Assembly: GCF_016865235.1 (NCBI RefSeq)
Contig: NZ_CP064030.1
Coordinates: 3,844,001-3,908,000, forward strand
Origin: Dyella caseinilytica
GTDB taxonomy: Bacteria > Pseudomonadota > Gammaproteobacteria > Xanthomonadales > Rhodanobacteraceae
Length of the DNA: 64,000 nt
Reading direction: 5' to 3'
Part shown: one piece after another, positions 36,520 through 46,203 of the stretch
Layout: each line of letters opens with the position of its first letter
Position numbering within the stretch: the first letter of the stretch is position 1
Notes under the pieces: model-generated
Databases searched by the model: none
Seen by the model: only the letters and a program-made list of their open reading frames with translations
Told to the model about the DNA's origin: nothing
Position numbers and translations under genes: made by a program

Positions 36520-36778
36520 CAAGCCATCTGACACTGCCTTCAACGCGCGAGCCCCTGTTCGCTTTACGCTGCCAATCCCGACATCCCCGTTACTGATCCA
36601 CACACGCACCGCGCCAGTGCAGGCAAAGCTTGATGCAAGTCAGCAACCACCCTTTTCAGCCGAATCCATCATAAGGCAATACGAATCGGCGCACTTGAAG
36701 CACGCTAAGACACACCTACGGCAGGCCACCGATACATCCGGCGATTTCACGCCCCGGCCGGAAAAGGGATTCTCTGGA

Positions 36779-38110
36779 TCAGGCAGCGCGGCGCCTTTCC
36801 CACCACTGCCAAAGCCCATACACCGGCACGCCACAGGCGATGATCACCAGGCTCATGCCGGCATCGCCGGGCGTATCGATGGCCGTGGCGACGATCACAC
36901 CCAGTACGGTGCAAACGAAGATAAAAGGCAGCGCCGGATACAGCGGCACCCGGTACGGCAGTGGCTGATCGGCGAAACGACGGCGGTACCAGAACAGCGT
37001 CGCGATGCCGAACGCATGGCCAAGCCACTCACCCACCGTGGTGTAGTTCAGCAGCTGACCGAAAGTACCGGACAAAGTCAGCACGATGGCCCAGATGCCC
37101 AGCACAGCCAACGCCACTTGCGGAGCACGCCAGCGCGAATCGATCTGGCCGACCGCGCGGAAGAACATGCGATCGGCACCCATCGTCTGCAACACACGCG
37201 CACCGCCGGCAATGGCAATGCTGCAATAGCCGAAGGTGGAACAGGCAATGCCGATGGCCATGACGGTAGCGCCGTGCGCACCGAATACGTGGCTCATCAC
37301 ATCGGCTGCCGGTGCGATGCTCGCCGCCAGTCCCGCGTGCCCGAGGCCGACCAGATACGCGATATTCACCAACAGATAGCACAACACCACGCCGATCATG
37401 CCCAGCGCCAGCGCACGCGGCAGCGTTCGCTGCGGGTCGCGCACTTCGCCAGCCATATCGTTGAGGTAATGAAAGCCGCCATAGGCGAACAGCACCGGCA
37501 ACAAGGCGCCGATCCACGCACCGGGCGGCACCGGATGCGCCGTATCCACTTCCGCGATGCTGCCCAGATGTCCGTGCGCCAACGCCAATCCCACCACGAT
37601 CAGCATGGTGATCGCCGCCAGCTTCAGCACAGTGAACAGGTTCTGCATCCACGCGCCCGCACGGATACCGAAGAAATTCACGCCGACGATGAAGGCGATC
37701 GCCCCCACCGCCAGCGGCTTCACCCACAAGCCCGGTAGGCCCGCCGCACGGCAAGCGTAATCGGCGAAAGTGGTGGCTACGGCCGCTACGCTGCCCGGAT
37801 AGTTGATCAGGGCCATGGTCCAGCCGAACAGGAAGGCTGGCAGCGGACCAAAGGCCTCGCGCAGATAGATGTAGATACCGCCCGCCTGCGGCCGCCTCGC
37901 ACCGAGTTCGGCGTAGCAGAGCACACCCGCCAGCGTGAGCAGGCCACCTATCGCCCACAAGGCCAGCACGGGCAAGCCGGACGAGGTGCGCTCGGCCACG
38001 GTGGCCGGCGTGCGGAAGATACCGCCGCCGATCACGCCGCCAATGACAATCGCCGCGCCGTCCCAGACGCCGAGCCGCCGAAGATAGGAGTTGGAGTTGG
38101 TTTCGGTCAT
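36779..38110 (-). CDS. APC-family amino acid permease
   Basis: The 443-residue protein has about 12 hydrophobic segments and the APC substrate-site motif VIGGVIGGGIFRTP in helix 1, with ELGARRPQAGGIYIYL in helix 3. It is an inner-membrane amino acid or polyamine transporter; specificity cannot be read. The gene is followed after 170-260 nt by the diguanylate cyclase on the same strand, too far to claim an operon. Confidence 0.9.
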   Translation of the reverse strand: MTETNSNSYLRRLGVWDGAAIVIGGVIGGGIFRTPATVAERTSSGLPVLALWAIGGLLTLAGVLCYAELGARRPQAGGIYIYLREAFGPLPAFLFGWTMALINYPGSVAAVATTFADYACRAAGLPGLWVKPLAVGAIAFIVGVNFFGIRAGAWMQNLFTVLKLAAITMLIVVGLALAHGHLGSIAEVDTAHPVPPGAWIGALLPVLFAYGGFHYLNDMAGEVRDPQRTLPRALALGMIGVVLCYLLVNIAYLVGLGHAGLAASIAPAADVMSHVFGAHGATVMAIGIACSTFGYCSIAIAGGARVLQTMGADRMFFRAVGQIDSRWRAPQVALAVLGIWAIVLTLSGTFGQLLNYTTVGEWLGHAFGIATLFWYRRRFADQPLPYRVPLYPALPFIFVCTVLGVIVATAIDTPGDAGMSLVIIACGVPVYGLWQWWERRRAA

Positions 38111-38213
38111 AGATGCCGACAGTAACCTGAGTCGGCATCGAATGTCTGGTGACCTATGCCCTATGGCATGTCATCCGAGGCTCAATGGATTGAGCTTGTG
38201 AGACATCGCCCAT

Positions 38214-38243
38214 CCGTCGTCCCGGCCTGCGCCGGGACGACGG
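38214..38243. repeat. REP-like palindrome
   Basis: A perfect 13-bp stem (38214-38226, 38231-38243) with a CTGC loop. It is the same GTCCCGGC type as at 26638 and lies just after the amidotransferase-like gene. Confidence 0.85.
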
Positions 38244-38250
38244 ATAACCG

Positions 38251-38931
38251 TTATTTGCGCAATAGCGTGAGCACCGCTTCGGCCGCCGCCACCGATGACG
38301 CCGGATTCTGCCCGGTAATCAGATTGCCTTCGGTAATCGCATACGACTGCCAATCTGCTTTCTTGGAGTAATGCCCGCCACTCGCCTTGAGCATGTCCTC
38401 GACCAGGAACGGCACGATATCCGTGAGCCCAACGGCGGCTTCTTCGCTATTGCTGAAACCCGTCACCGGCTTGCCCTTCACCAGCGGCTGGCCATCCTTG
38501 CCGCGTGTATGGCGAAACACAGCCGGCGCATGGCAGACCGCGCCCACCGGCTTGCCGGCTGCGTAAGTGCGCTCGACCAGCGCGATCGAATCCTTGTCTT
38601 CGGCCAGATCCCACAACGGCCCATGGCCGCCCGGATAAAACACGGCGTCGTATTCGCCCTTGGCGGCATCGGCAAGCTTGAGTGTAGAGGCCAGCACTTT
38701 GGTGGCCGCAGCGTCGGCACGGAAACGACGAGTGGCTTCGGTTTGCGCATCCGGCGCATCGCTCTTGGGATCGAGCGGCGGCTGTCCACCCTTGGGCGAG
38801 GCCAGCACGATCTCTACGCCGGCGTCCTTGAACGCGTAGTACGGCGCGGCAAATTCTTCCAACCAGAAACCGGTCTTGTGGCCGGTGTTGCCGAGCTGGT
38901 CGTGGGAGGTAAGAACCATCAGGATTTTCAT
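38251..38931 (-). CDS. DJ-1/PfpI-family protein (Hsp31-like, type 1 glutamine amidotransferase fold)
   Basis: The 226-residue protein has the family nucleophile Cys133 in GAVCHAPA, an upstream Glu in WLEEFAAPYYAF and FYPGGHGPLWDL. Members act as glyoxalase III, deglycase/holding chaperone or proteases; this one is closest in layout to the Hsp31/YDR533C type. It is probably a cytosolic protein handling reactive carbonyls, which is an inference from family. Confidence 0.87.
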   Translation of the reverse strand: MKILMVLTSHDQLGNTGHKTGFWLEEFAAPYYAFKDAGVEIVLASPKGGQPPLDPKSDAPDAQTEATRRFRADAAATKVLASTLKLADAAKGEYDAVFYPGGHGPLWDLAEDKDSIALVERTYAAGKPVGAVCHAPAVFRHTRGKDGQPLVKGKPVTGFSNSEEAAVGLTDIVPFLVEDMLKASGGHYSKKADWQSYAITEGNLITGQNPASSVAAAEAVLTLLRK

Positions 38932-39292
38932 TGATCACTCCGCAGTAAGAGGCGCGTCACAGGCGCAGCGCCATGGCGAACGATGTGCGGATGCCCGCTC
39001 CGTGTTCAACACTGTTACGAAACAACGGGGAGCAATAGGCAAGCATTCCCTCGCATCATGCACGGATTGCCGATTTTGCCCGGCATCACCGTTAAACCAT
39101 GTGAAATGACTTAAGTCACATTGACGCCGCAGACGCAGGCTCGGGATACTTCGGTGTGTCACGCGCCATGACCTGTTTCGCTGGCGCATCGGTTCCGAGG
39201 GGTGCTGCGACGGACGTCATGTCCGCCACGCTCGGTCATACCGACCTTCACCATGATCAAGGGCGCCCACCTCAGTGACTGGAGGTGTACCC
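38932..39292. other. 361-bp divergent intergenic region
   Basis: It carries the promoters of the DJ-1-like gene (minus) and the ATP-grasp gene (plus). No gene is seen. The best-defined site is the palindrome at 39107-39118. The ribosome-binding site GGAGG (39281-39285) belongs to the ATP-grasp gene. Confidence 0.5.
39107..39118. promoter_or_regulatory. Palindrome TGACTTAAGTCA, possible Fnr/Crp-family operator
   Basis: A perfect 12-bp palindrome with TGAC-N4-GTCA spacing sits in the divergent region. The half-site spacing resembles Fnr/Dnr-type boxes, but the match is partial and no regulator is known. Confidence 0.3.
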
Positions 39293-40219
39293 ATGTCTGT
39301 GTCTCATCCTGGCTTTCGCGTTGCCATTGCTACGTGCGCGCAATTTCCGTCCGTCTATGCGGACGATGCATATTTTGTTTCCGTGTTGGAACGCCTCGGT
39401 GTCAAGCCGGTGGTCTGCATCTGGAACAATCCATCGGTGGACTGGACTGCGTTCGACGCCGTGCTGGTCCGCACCGTATGGGATTATTTTCAGCACTACA
39501 CCGCATTTCTCGCGTGGCTGGATACGCTCGATCGGCTCGACGTACCCGCTATCAACGACACGCGTCTGATTCGATGGAACATCAACAAGCGGTATCTGCT
39601 CGATATCGAGCAGGCTGGTGTGCCGATCATTCCCACTCGCATCGTGCCAGCGGGACGCTTGCCGGAAGCCTTGTCGCCCGCGGCCAAAGGCGAACTGGTG
39701 ATCAAGCCGAGCGTCAGCGGCGGGGCCTGGCATACGGTTCGAGGCACACCCGGCGATGCCGCATTCGACCACGCCGTGGCGCAATTGCCGAAGGATCTCG
39801 AGTTCCTGGTGCAGCCCTTCGTGCCTGAAATTGCCAGCCATGGCGAATGGTCCCTGCTCTACTTCGCCGGCGCTTACAGCCACGCGGTGATCAAGCATCC
39901 TGCTTCCGGCGATTACCGGGTGCAGGAGCAACATGGCGGCGTGGCCAAGCAGGCCATTCCCGATGCCGCCATCGTGCATGCGGCGGACAAGGCCTTGGCA
40001 GCGGTCGCAACGTTAGGCCATCACGAGCAAGCCTATGCACGCGTGGATGGCGTGATGGTCGGCGGCCAATTCCGGATCATGGAGCTGGAATTGGTCGAAC
40101 CGCTGCTGCACTTGGCCATCAAGCCGGAGGCTGCCGAGCGTTTCGCCGCGCATGTGGTAGAACGCCTGCGCGAGCTGGGCAGCCGGCATAGCGCTGCAAC
40201 ATCCGGCAGCACGTCCTAG
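39293..40219 (+). CDS. ATP-grasp domain protein (glutathione synthetase/RimK-like)
   Basis: The 308-residue protein has an N-terminal preATP-grasp region (DAVLVRTVWDYFQHY) and an ATP-grasp core (LVIKPSVSGGAWHT with the ATP-binding Lys, FLVQPFVPEIASHGEWSL, and RIMELELVEPLLHL for metal binding). It should ligate a carboxylate to an amine, but neither substrate is apparent. The ATG at 39293 has GGAGG 7 nt upstream. dinB starts 32 nt later on the same strand. Confidence 0.8.
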   Translation: MSVSHPGFRVAIATCAQFPSVYADDAYFVSVLERLGVKPVVCIWNNPSVDWTAFDAVLVRTVWDYFQHYTAFLAWLDTLDRLDVPAINDTRLIRWNINKRYLLDIEQAGVPIIPTRIVPAGRLPEALSPAAKGELVIKPSVSGGAWHTVRGTPGDAAFDHAVAQLPKDLEFLVQPFVPEIASHGEWSLLYFAGAYSHAVIKHPASGDYRVQEQHGGVAKQAIPDAAIVHAADKALAAVATLGHHEQAYARVDGVMVGGQFRIMELELVEPLLHLAIKPEAAERFAAHVVERLRELGSRHSAATSGSTS

Positions 40220-40251
40220 AATCGACTTGTCATCCCTCCCTATGCACACCT

Positions 40252-41358
40252 GTGCCCGCCACGCCGCCACGCAAAATCCTGCATGTGGACATGGACGCGT
40301 TCTACGCGTCGGTGGAGCAGCGCGACGATCCGTCGTTGCGCGGCAAGCCTGTCGTGGTGGCGTGGCGTGGCGCGCGTTCGGTGGTGTGCGCGGCCAGTTA
40401 TGAAGCACGCAAGTTCGGCGTGCGTTCGGCCATGCCGGCGGTGCGCGCCGAGCGGCTTTGTCCGCAGGCGATTTTCGTGCCGCCGGATTTCACCCGCTAC
40501 AAGGCGGTATCACGGAAGGTGCGCGAGATCTTTGCGCGACACACGGATCTGATCGAACCGCTTTCACTCGATGAAGCGTATCTCGACGTCACCTTCACCA
40601 AGACCGAGCTGCCTTCCGCTACCGCAACGGCCGAAGCCATTCGCACAGCGATCCGCGAGGAAACGCAGCTCACCGCGTCTGCGGGCGTTGCGCCGAACAA
40701 GTTCCTGGCCAAGATCGCTTCGGACTGGAACAAACCCGACGGCTTGTTCGTCATACGTCCGCATCAGGTGATGGCGTTTCTCGCGCCGTTGCCAGTGGGA
40801 CGTCTACCCGGTGTAGGTAAAGTGATGGAGTCGAAGTTGGAAGCGCTCCATATCAAGACCGTCAGCGATCTGCGCGAATTGCCGCTGGCTGAGCTTGAAC
40901 AACGCTTTGGCCGCTGGGGTCGCCGATTGCACGAATTGTCGTTGGGTATGGATGACCACCCAGTGCAACCGAACCAGCTCACTTTGCAGGTCTCGTCCGA
41001 AGATACCTTCGAGCACGATCTCACCCTGGACGAATTGGAACCGCATATTCGACGCCTTGCGGAAAAAACCTGGGCGGCGCATCAACGCGAGGTACAACAC
41101 GGTCGTATCGCGCGCACTGTCGTACTGAAACTCAAGACCGCTGACTTCCACACGCTGACCCGCAGCCTTACGCTCGCTTCGCCACCACGATCGGCGCAAG
41201 AACTGGCCGACTTGGCCTGCGCATTGCGCAGTCGGGTGGAACGCCCTGCGGACAGTCGTTACCGGTTGGTTGGGGTGGGACTGTCCGGATTCGTGGACCA
41301 GGATAGTTTCATCATACAAAGCGATCTATTCGACAACGCAACGGCGCATCCGACATGA
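40252..41358 (+). CDS. dinB: DNA polymerase IV
   Basis: The 368-residue Y-family polymerase has the catalytic motifs HVDMDAFYASVEQ and SLDEAYLDVT, the little-finger domain, and a C-terminal hydrophobic tail (QDSFIIQSDLF) that may serve as clamp-binding motif. It starts at a GTG. It overlaps the alpha-glucuronidase start by 4 nt (ATGA). It performs translesion synthesis; no LexA-box-like palindrome was noticed just upstream. Confidence 0.95.
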   Translation: MPATPPRKILHVDMDAFYASVEQRDDPSLRGKPVVVAWRGARSVVCAASYEARKFGVRSAMPAVRAERLCPQAIFVPPDFTRYKAVSRKVREIFARHTDLIEPLSLDEAYLDVTFTKTELPSATATAEAIRTAIREETQLTASAGVAPNKFLAKIASDWNKPDGLFVIRPHQVMAFLAPLPVGRLPGVGKVMESKLEALHIKTVSDLRELPLAELEQRFGRWGRRLHELSLGMDDHPVQPNQLTLQVSSEDTFEHDLTLDELEPHIRRLAEKTWAAHQREVQHGRIARTVVLKLKTADFHTLTRSLTLASPPRSAQELADLACALRSRVERPADSRYRLVGVGLSGFVDQDSFIIQSDLFDNATAHPT

Positions 41359-43526
41359 AGACATGCTTGCATACACTGGCAACGCTCGTCCTGACACTGG
41401 CCACGATGCTCTGCGCCGTCCCAACCCATGCAGAAGATGGCTACGACTTGTGGTTGCGCTATCACCTGTTGGCACCGGAGCAGGCAAAGCTCTACCGTGA
41501 TCATGCTACCGAGATCATCATCGGCTCGGCGACACCGACCCAGATCGTCACCCGCGACGAATTGCAGCGCGGCTTGCATGGATTGCTCGGCAACACATTG
41601 CCTCTGTCTGATACCGTCACCCACGATGGCGCCATCATTGTCGGCACATCGGCATCCTCGCCGCTTATTGCAAAACTCCAGTTGGATACGCAAAGCATCG
41701 GTAACGAAGGCTATGTGATTCGCAGCGTCGTGCTGGATGGTCATACGGCCACTGCCATTGTCGGCCGTAGCGATATTGGCGCGCTGTATGGAGCCTTTCA
41801 TTTCCTGCGCCTGCTGCAGACCGGTCAACCGATCGATCATCTTGACCTGCACGAATCACCGCGCATAACACTGCGCGTGCTCGATCACTGGGATTATCTC
41901 AACGGCCAGGTCGAACGCGGCTATGCGGGCACCTCGATCTGGGATTGGTGGAAGCTTCCGGACTGGCGTGCGCCACGTTATACCGACTACGCACGAGCAA
42001 ATGCCTCGATTGGCATCAATGGCACCGTGCTCAACGATGTCGTCTCCGGCGCGACGATATTGACACCCGTCTATCTGGAAAAGGTTGCGGCGCTGGCTGA
42101 CGTGTTTCGCCCGTACGGCATCCGCGTGTATCTCAGCGTGCGTTTCAGCGCACCCATCGAAATCGGTGGCCTGAAAACCGCTGATCCATTGGATCCGCAA
42201 GTACAAGCCTGGTGGCGCGCCAAGGCGGACGAGATCTACAAGCTGATTCCTGACTTCGGCGGTTTTTTGGTGAAAGCCGATTCGGAGGGCCAACCCGGCC
42301 CGAAGGATTACCACCGCACCCATGCCGACGGCGCGAACATGTTCGCCGACGTACTGGCGCCACACGGCGGCGTGGTGATGTGGCGAACCTTCGTTTATTC
42401 GCAGGCGAGCGCAGACGATCGCGCCAAGCAGGCGTATGAAGAATTCAAGCCGCTGGACGGCCAGTTCCATGCGAACGTACTGCTGCAAACCAAGAACGGC
42501 CCCATCGACTTCCAACCCAGGGAGCCGTTCCATCCCCTCTTCGGCGCGATGCCTAAAACACCGCTGATGATGGAGTTCGAGATCACCAAGGAATATCTCG
42601 GCTTCGCCACACATCTGGTCTATCTGGGACCACTTTACGAAGAAGTGCTGTCGTCTGACACCATGGTTCGCGGCAAAGGCTCCACCGTAGCCAAAGTGAT
42701 CGACGGTTCACTGGAAGGCCACACCCTGTCCGGCATGGCGGGCGATGCGAACATCGGCACCGATCGCAACTGGTGCGGCTCGGATTTCAATCAGGCCAAC
42801 TGGTATGTGTTCGGACGGCTGGCCTGGAATCCCACGCTATCGTCGCGCACCATCGCTGAAGAATGGGTGCGAATGACCTTCACCAACAACGAGGCATTCG
42901 TGAAGCCTGTCGTCGACATGATGATGGGCTCGCGCGAAGCGGCGGTCGACTACATGACGCCGCTCGGCCTGCTGCACCTGATGGGGCCCGGCCATCATTA
43001 CGGTCCCGCGCCGTGGGATGCCAGTGAGTCGGAAGCGGATTGGCGGCCTGTCTACTATCACCGCGCCGATCACCTGGGCATCGGCTTCGATCGCACCAGC
43101 AACGGTAGTAACGCCGTCGCCCAATACGCACCGCCTATTGCCGCGCAATTCAATGATGTGAAGCAGACGCCCGAACGCTTTCTGCTCTATTTTCATCACG
43201 TCCCCTGGGATTACCGCATGCGCTCGGGTCAGACGCTGTGGTACGAGCTGGTCGCGCACTACACACGAGGTGTGGACGACGTGAAACAGATGCAGGAAAC
43301 CTGGCGCCATCTGGATGGCTATATCGATGAGGAGCGTTATCAACAAGTCGCCGCGTTCCTCGCCATCCAGGAAAAGGAGGCGCAGTGGTGGCGCGACGCG
43401 TGCATCGCCTATTTCCAGAGCATTTCCGGCCTGCCGTTGCCGCCGGGTTATGCGCCGCCACAGCGATCGCTCAAATACTATGAGTCGCTTTCATTTCCCT
43501 ACGTACCGGGCTTCTCGTCATGGTGA
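41355..43526 (+). CDS. aguA: Alpha-glucuronidase, GH67, secreted
   Basis: The 723-residue protein has a signal peptide (LVLTLATMLCAVPTHAE) and the GH67 layout: an N-terminal non-catalytic domain (IIIGSATPTQIV), the TIM barrel (LRVLDHWDYLNGQVERGYAG, FLVKADSEGQPGP) and a C-terminal helical domain (MTPLGLLHLMGPGHHYGP). It removes 4-O-methylglucuronic acid from glucuronoxylan oligosaccharides. No xylanase, transporter or hexuronate gene is nearby, and coupling to dinB is unusual. Confidence 0.95.
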   Translation: MKTCLHTLATLVLTLATMLCAVPTHAEDGYDLWLRYHLLAPEQAKLYRDHATEIIIGSATPTQIVTRDELQRGLHGLLGNTLPLSDTVTHDGAIIVGTSASSPLIAKLQLDTQSIGNEGYVIRSVVLDGHTATAIVGRSDIGALYGAFHFLRLLQTGQPIDHLDLHESPRITLRVLDHWDYLNGQVERGYAGTSIWDWWKLPDWRAPRYTDYARANASIGINGTVLNDVVSGATILTPVYLEKVAALADVFRPYGIRVYLSVRFSAPIEIGGLKTADPLDPQVQAWWRAKADEIYKLIPDFGGFLVKADSEGQPGPKDYHRTHADGANMFADVLAPHGGVVMWRTFVYSQASADDRAKQAYEEFKPLDGQFHANVLLQTKNGPIDFQPREPFHPLFGAMPKTPLMMEFEITKEYLGFATHLVYLGPLYEEVLSSDTMVRGKGSTVAKVIDGSLEGHTLSGMAGDANIGTDRNWCGSDFNQANWYVFGRLAWNPTLSSRTIAEEWVRMTFTNNEAFVKPVVDMMMGSREAAVDYMTPLGLLHLMGPGHHYGPAPWDASESEADWRPVYYHRADHLGIGFDRTSNGSNAVAQYAPPIAAQFNDVKQTPERFLLYFHHVPWDYRMRSGQTLWYELVAHYTRGVDDVKQMQETWRHLDGYIDEERYQQVAAFLAIQEKEAQWWRDACIAYFQSISGLPLPPGYAPPQRSLKYYESLSFPYVPGFSSW

Positions 43527-43575
43527 AGGGCCTTCCGGTATAAAGTAGCTGCGATCCCTCGCCAAGGAGTTTTCC

Positions 43576-44250
43576 ATGCATGTGGATATACCGAAGCTTC
43601 CGATGGATTCGTTCAAAGATCTCGCCAAGCACTATCTGATGATTGTGCTGGGCATCCTGACCGCGCTGGGATTGGAGGCGTGGATTGAACACGCGCATCA
43701 CGTGCATGCGGCGGAAGCAGCCAGCGCCCAGATCGAGGCGGAGATCCATGACAACCGGATAGCGATCCAGGCCGCTCTCGACAACGCCCAGGCGCGCACA
43801 AATCTTCTCGCGAAGGTCCGCGATGACCTGATCCAAGACATCAAGTCGAACGCGACCGATACCATCATCATTCAGCACATTCATGCCGAAGCGCCCGATG
43901 GACTCTATCTGGATTGGCGCTGGCCGACACTGCGCCACGAAGCCTGGGACGTCGCGGTAGCCAATCAATCTGCCGGATGGATCGATAACGACAAGCTGCA
44001 TCGTTACGCCAAGGTCTACGCCGCCCAGAACACGCGAGCCATGCTGGCGACAACAGAGATCCAATTGGTCCTGGATGGGCCTCGCATGCTCAATGCCATC
44101 GTCGACCTGGAAACCGGTGATTTACAGCCACGCGAATTGCTTCACAGCGTCAATCAAATGTGGGGCGCCCAGCGTGACGGCAGTCAAAATTTGATCTTGC
44201 TTGCCAAGACCATTGACGATGCGATGGGCAATCAGGCGGCTTCGCACTAG
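43576..44250 (+). CDS. Single-span membrane protein of unknown function
   Basis: The 224-residue protein has one hydrophobic segment at about residues 19-36 (YLMIVLGILTALGLEAWI) followed by a helical, probably periplasmic domain (SAQIEAEIHDNRIAIQ). The ATG at 43576 follows CAAGGAG (43562-43568). I recognise no family. A bidirectional terminator closes the gene. Confidence 0.7.
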   Translation: MHVDIPKLPMDSFKDLAKHYLMIVLGILTALGLEAWIEHAHHVHAAEAASAQIEAEIHDNRIAIQAALDNAQARTNLLAKVRDDLIQDIKSNATDTIIIQHIHAEAPDGLYLDWRWPTLRHEAWDVAVANQSAGWIDNDKLHRYAKVYAAQNTRAMLATTEIQLVLDGPRMLNAIVDLETGDLQPRELLHSVNQMWGAQRDGSQNLILLAKTIDDAMGNQAASH

Positions 44251-44297
44251 CAAAGCGCACCCGGCACATTGAGCCGCAGACTGGGTTACCTCGCATA

Positions 44298-44327
44298 AAA
44301 AAGACCCGGATCGCTCCGGGTCTTTTT
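44298..44327. terminator. Bidirectional Rho-independent terminator
   Basis: A 13-bp stem (44298-44310, 44315-44327) with a TCGC loop has A and T runs at its two sides. It can terminate both the plus gene ending at 44250 and lpdA ending at 44340. Confidence 0.92.
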
Positions 44328-44339
44328 GCGCCAAGAACC

Positions 44340-46190
44340 TTATTTCTTCTTGGGCATGTACAGATCGGTGATGGTGCCTTCGTAGGCTTCGGCCGCCATG
44401 CCCACCGATTCGCTCAAAGTCGGATGCGGGTGGATGGTGAGGCCAATGTCGGCAGCTTCTGCACCCATCTCGATGGCGAGAGCAACTTCGGAGATGAGGT
44501 CACCCGCATGCGGACCGACGATGCCGCCGCCGACCACGCGATGGGTTTCCTCATCGAACAGCAGCTTGGTGAAGCCTTCAGTACGGTCGATGCCAATGGC
44601 GCGGCCGCTGGCCACCCACGGGAATTTGCCGACGCCAATCTTCAGGCCCTTTTCCTTCGCTTCACGCTCGGTCACGCCGACCCAGGCGATTTCCGGATCG
44701 GTGTAGGCCACCGACGGAATCACGCGCGCATCGAAGTGACTCTTCTGACCAGCAACCACTTCCGCAGCAACTTTGGCTTCGTGCGTGGCCTTGTGCGCCA
44801 GCATCGGCTGACCGACCAGATCGCCGATGGCGAAGATGTGCGGCACGTTGGTGCGCATCTGCGTGTCGACGTTGATGAAGCCGCGTTCGGTCACCACCAC
44901 GCCAGCCTTGTCCGCGCCGATCTTGTTGCCGTTCGCTGAGCGGCCCACCGACACCAGTACGCGATCGAACACGCTGGTTTCGGGAATGCTCTCGCCTTCG
45001 TAGCTGACTTCGATGCCCTTTTTGGTGGCCTTGGCATCAACCACCTTGGTCTTGAGATGCACGCCCTTGAGCTTGCTACCCAGACGCTTGGCCAGCGGCT
45101 TGATCAGATCGGCATCGGCACCGGGAATGATCTGGTCCATGAACTCGACCACGGTCACTTCACTGCCGAGTCCGGAATACACCGTGGCCATTTCCAGGCC
45201 GATGATGCCGCCGCCCACTACCAGCAGCTTGGCCGGCACGTCTTTCAGTTCCAGTGCGCCTGTGGAATCCATGATGCGGTCATCGTCCCACGGGAACGCG
45301 GGCAGCTTCACTGACTGCGAACCGGCGGCGATGATGGCGTATTCGAAACGCAGCAGCTTTTTGCCTTCTGCGGTGTCGATTTCCATCTCATTCGGCGACA
45401 CGAATGTGCCGACACCCTGCACGGTACGCACCTTGCGCTGCCTGGCCATGCTGGCGAGACCGCCGGTGAGTTGGCCGACCACCTTGGTCTTGAAGCCGCG
45501 CAGCTTGTCGATGTCGATCTTCGGCTTGCCGAAGCTGACGCCGTGCGCGGCCATGGCTTCGGCTTCATCGATCACCGCAGCAGCGTGCAGCAGTGCCTTG
45601 GACGGAATGCAGCCCACGTTGAGGCAAACGCCGCCGAGCGAGGCGTAGCGTTCCACCAGCACGGTGTCGACGCCGAGATCAGCGGCGCGGAAAGCAGCCG
45701 TATAGCCGCCTGGACCGGAGCCGAGCACGACCAGCTTGCATTCGATGTCTGCGGTTTTTCCTGATGACGCTGCCGCTTGCGGCGCCTTCGCTTCCTCTCC
45801 CCTCAGGGGCACGCGGGGAGGGGCCACGGATGGCCCCGGCTCTGAGGAGCGAGGAGAGGATTGAGGTGAGGGGGCCGGGCTTGCGGAAGTGTTCGGCGAG
45901 GTTGACCCCTCACCCCGGAGGGGAGAGGGAGATGGGGCTGCGGCATCGCCTGCCACTTCCAGCACAACAATCACGGCGCCTTCGGAAACCTCATCGCCCA
46001 CTTTGAGCTTGAGTTCCTTGATCACGCCGGCCGCGCTGGAGGGGATCTCCATCGTCGCCTTGTCGGATTCCAGCGTGATGAGGCTTTGTTCCTTCGTCAC
46101 GGTGTCGCCGACTTTCACCATCACCTCGATCACCGGCACATTGTCGTGACCGCCGATATCGGGGACTTTTACTTCAATCGTATTGGCCAT
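44340..46190 (-). CDS. lpdA: Dihydrolipoyl dehydrogenase with N-terminal lipoyl domain (E3)
   Basis: The 616-residue protein has a lipoyl domain (LESDKATME, lipoylated K44), a linker (about 82-147), then the E3 flavoprotein with FAD motif VVLGSGPGGYTAA, redox disulfide CLNVGC (C189/C194), NAD motif and C-terminal HPHPTLSE active His. It reoxidises lipoamide in the pyruvate dehydrogenase complex. It follows aceF by 13 nt. The linker is unusual: it is rich in PSP and contains two copies of a PLRGE motif that look like translated intergenic repeats. Confidence 0.96.
   Translation of the reverse strand: MANTIEVKVPDIGGHDNVPVIEVMVKVGDTVTKEQSLITLESDKATMEIPSSAAGVIKELKLKVGDEVSEGAVIVVLEVAGDAAAPSPSPLRGEGSTSPNTSASPAPSPQSSPRSSEPGPSVAPPRVPLRGEEAKAPQAAASSGKTADIECKLVVLGSGPGGYTAAFRAADLGVDTVLVERYASLGGVCLNVGCIPSKALLHAAAVIDEAEAMAAHGVSFGKPKIDIDKLRGFKTKVVGQLTGGLASMARQRKVRTVQGVGTFVSPNEMEIDTAEGKKLLRFEYAIIAAGSQSVKLPAFPWDDDRIMDSTGALELKDVPAKLLVVGGGIIGLEMATVYSGLGSEVTVVEFMDQIIPGADADLIKPLAKRLGSKLKGVHLKTKVVDAKATKKGIEVSYEGESIPETSVFDRVLVSVGRSANGNKIGADKAGVVVTERGFINVDTQMRTNVPHIFAIGDLVGQPMLAHKATHEAKVAAEVVAGQKSHFDARVIPSVAYTDPEIAWVGVTEREAKEKGLKIGVGKFPWVASGRAIGIDRTEGFTKLLFDEETHRVVGGGIVGPHAGDLISEVALAIEMGAEAADIGLTIHPHPTLSESVGMAAEAYEGTITDLYMPKKK
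45792..45935. repeat. REP-like CCCTCTCCCC repeat inside the lpdA coding region
   Basis: On the plus strand, inverted CCTCTCCCCT/AGGGG and CCCCTCACCCCGGAGGGGAGAGGG units lie about 130 nt apart in the part of lpdA coding for the linker (about residues 86-133). The unit matches the hairpin at 51591-51613, which is intergenic. The insertion keeps the frame. Confidence 0.7.
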
Positions 46191-46203
46191 GATCGTCTCC
46201 CCG

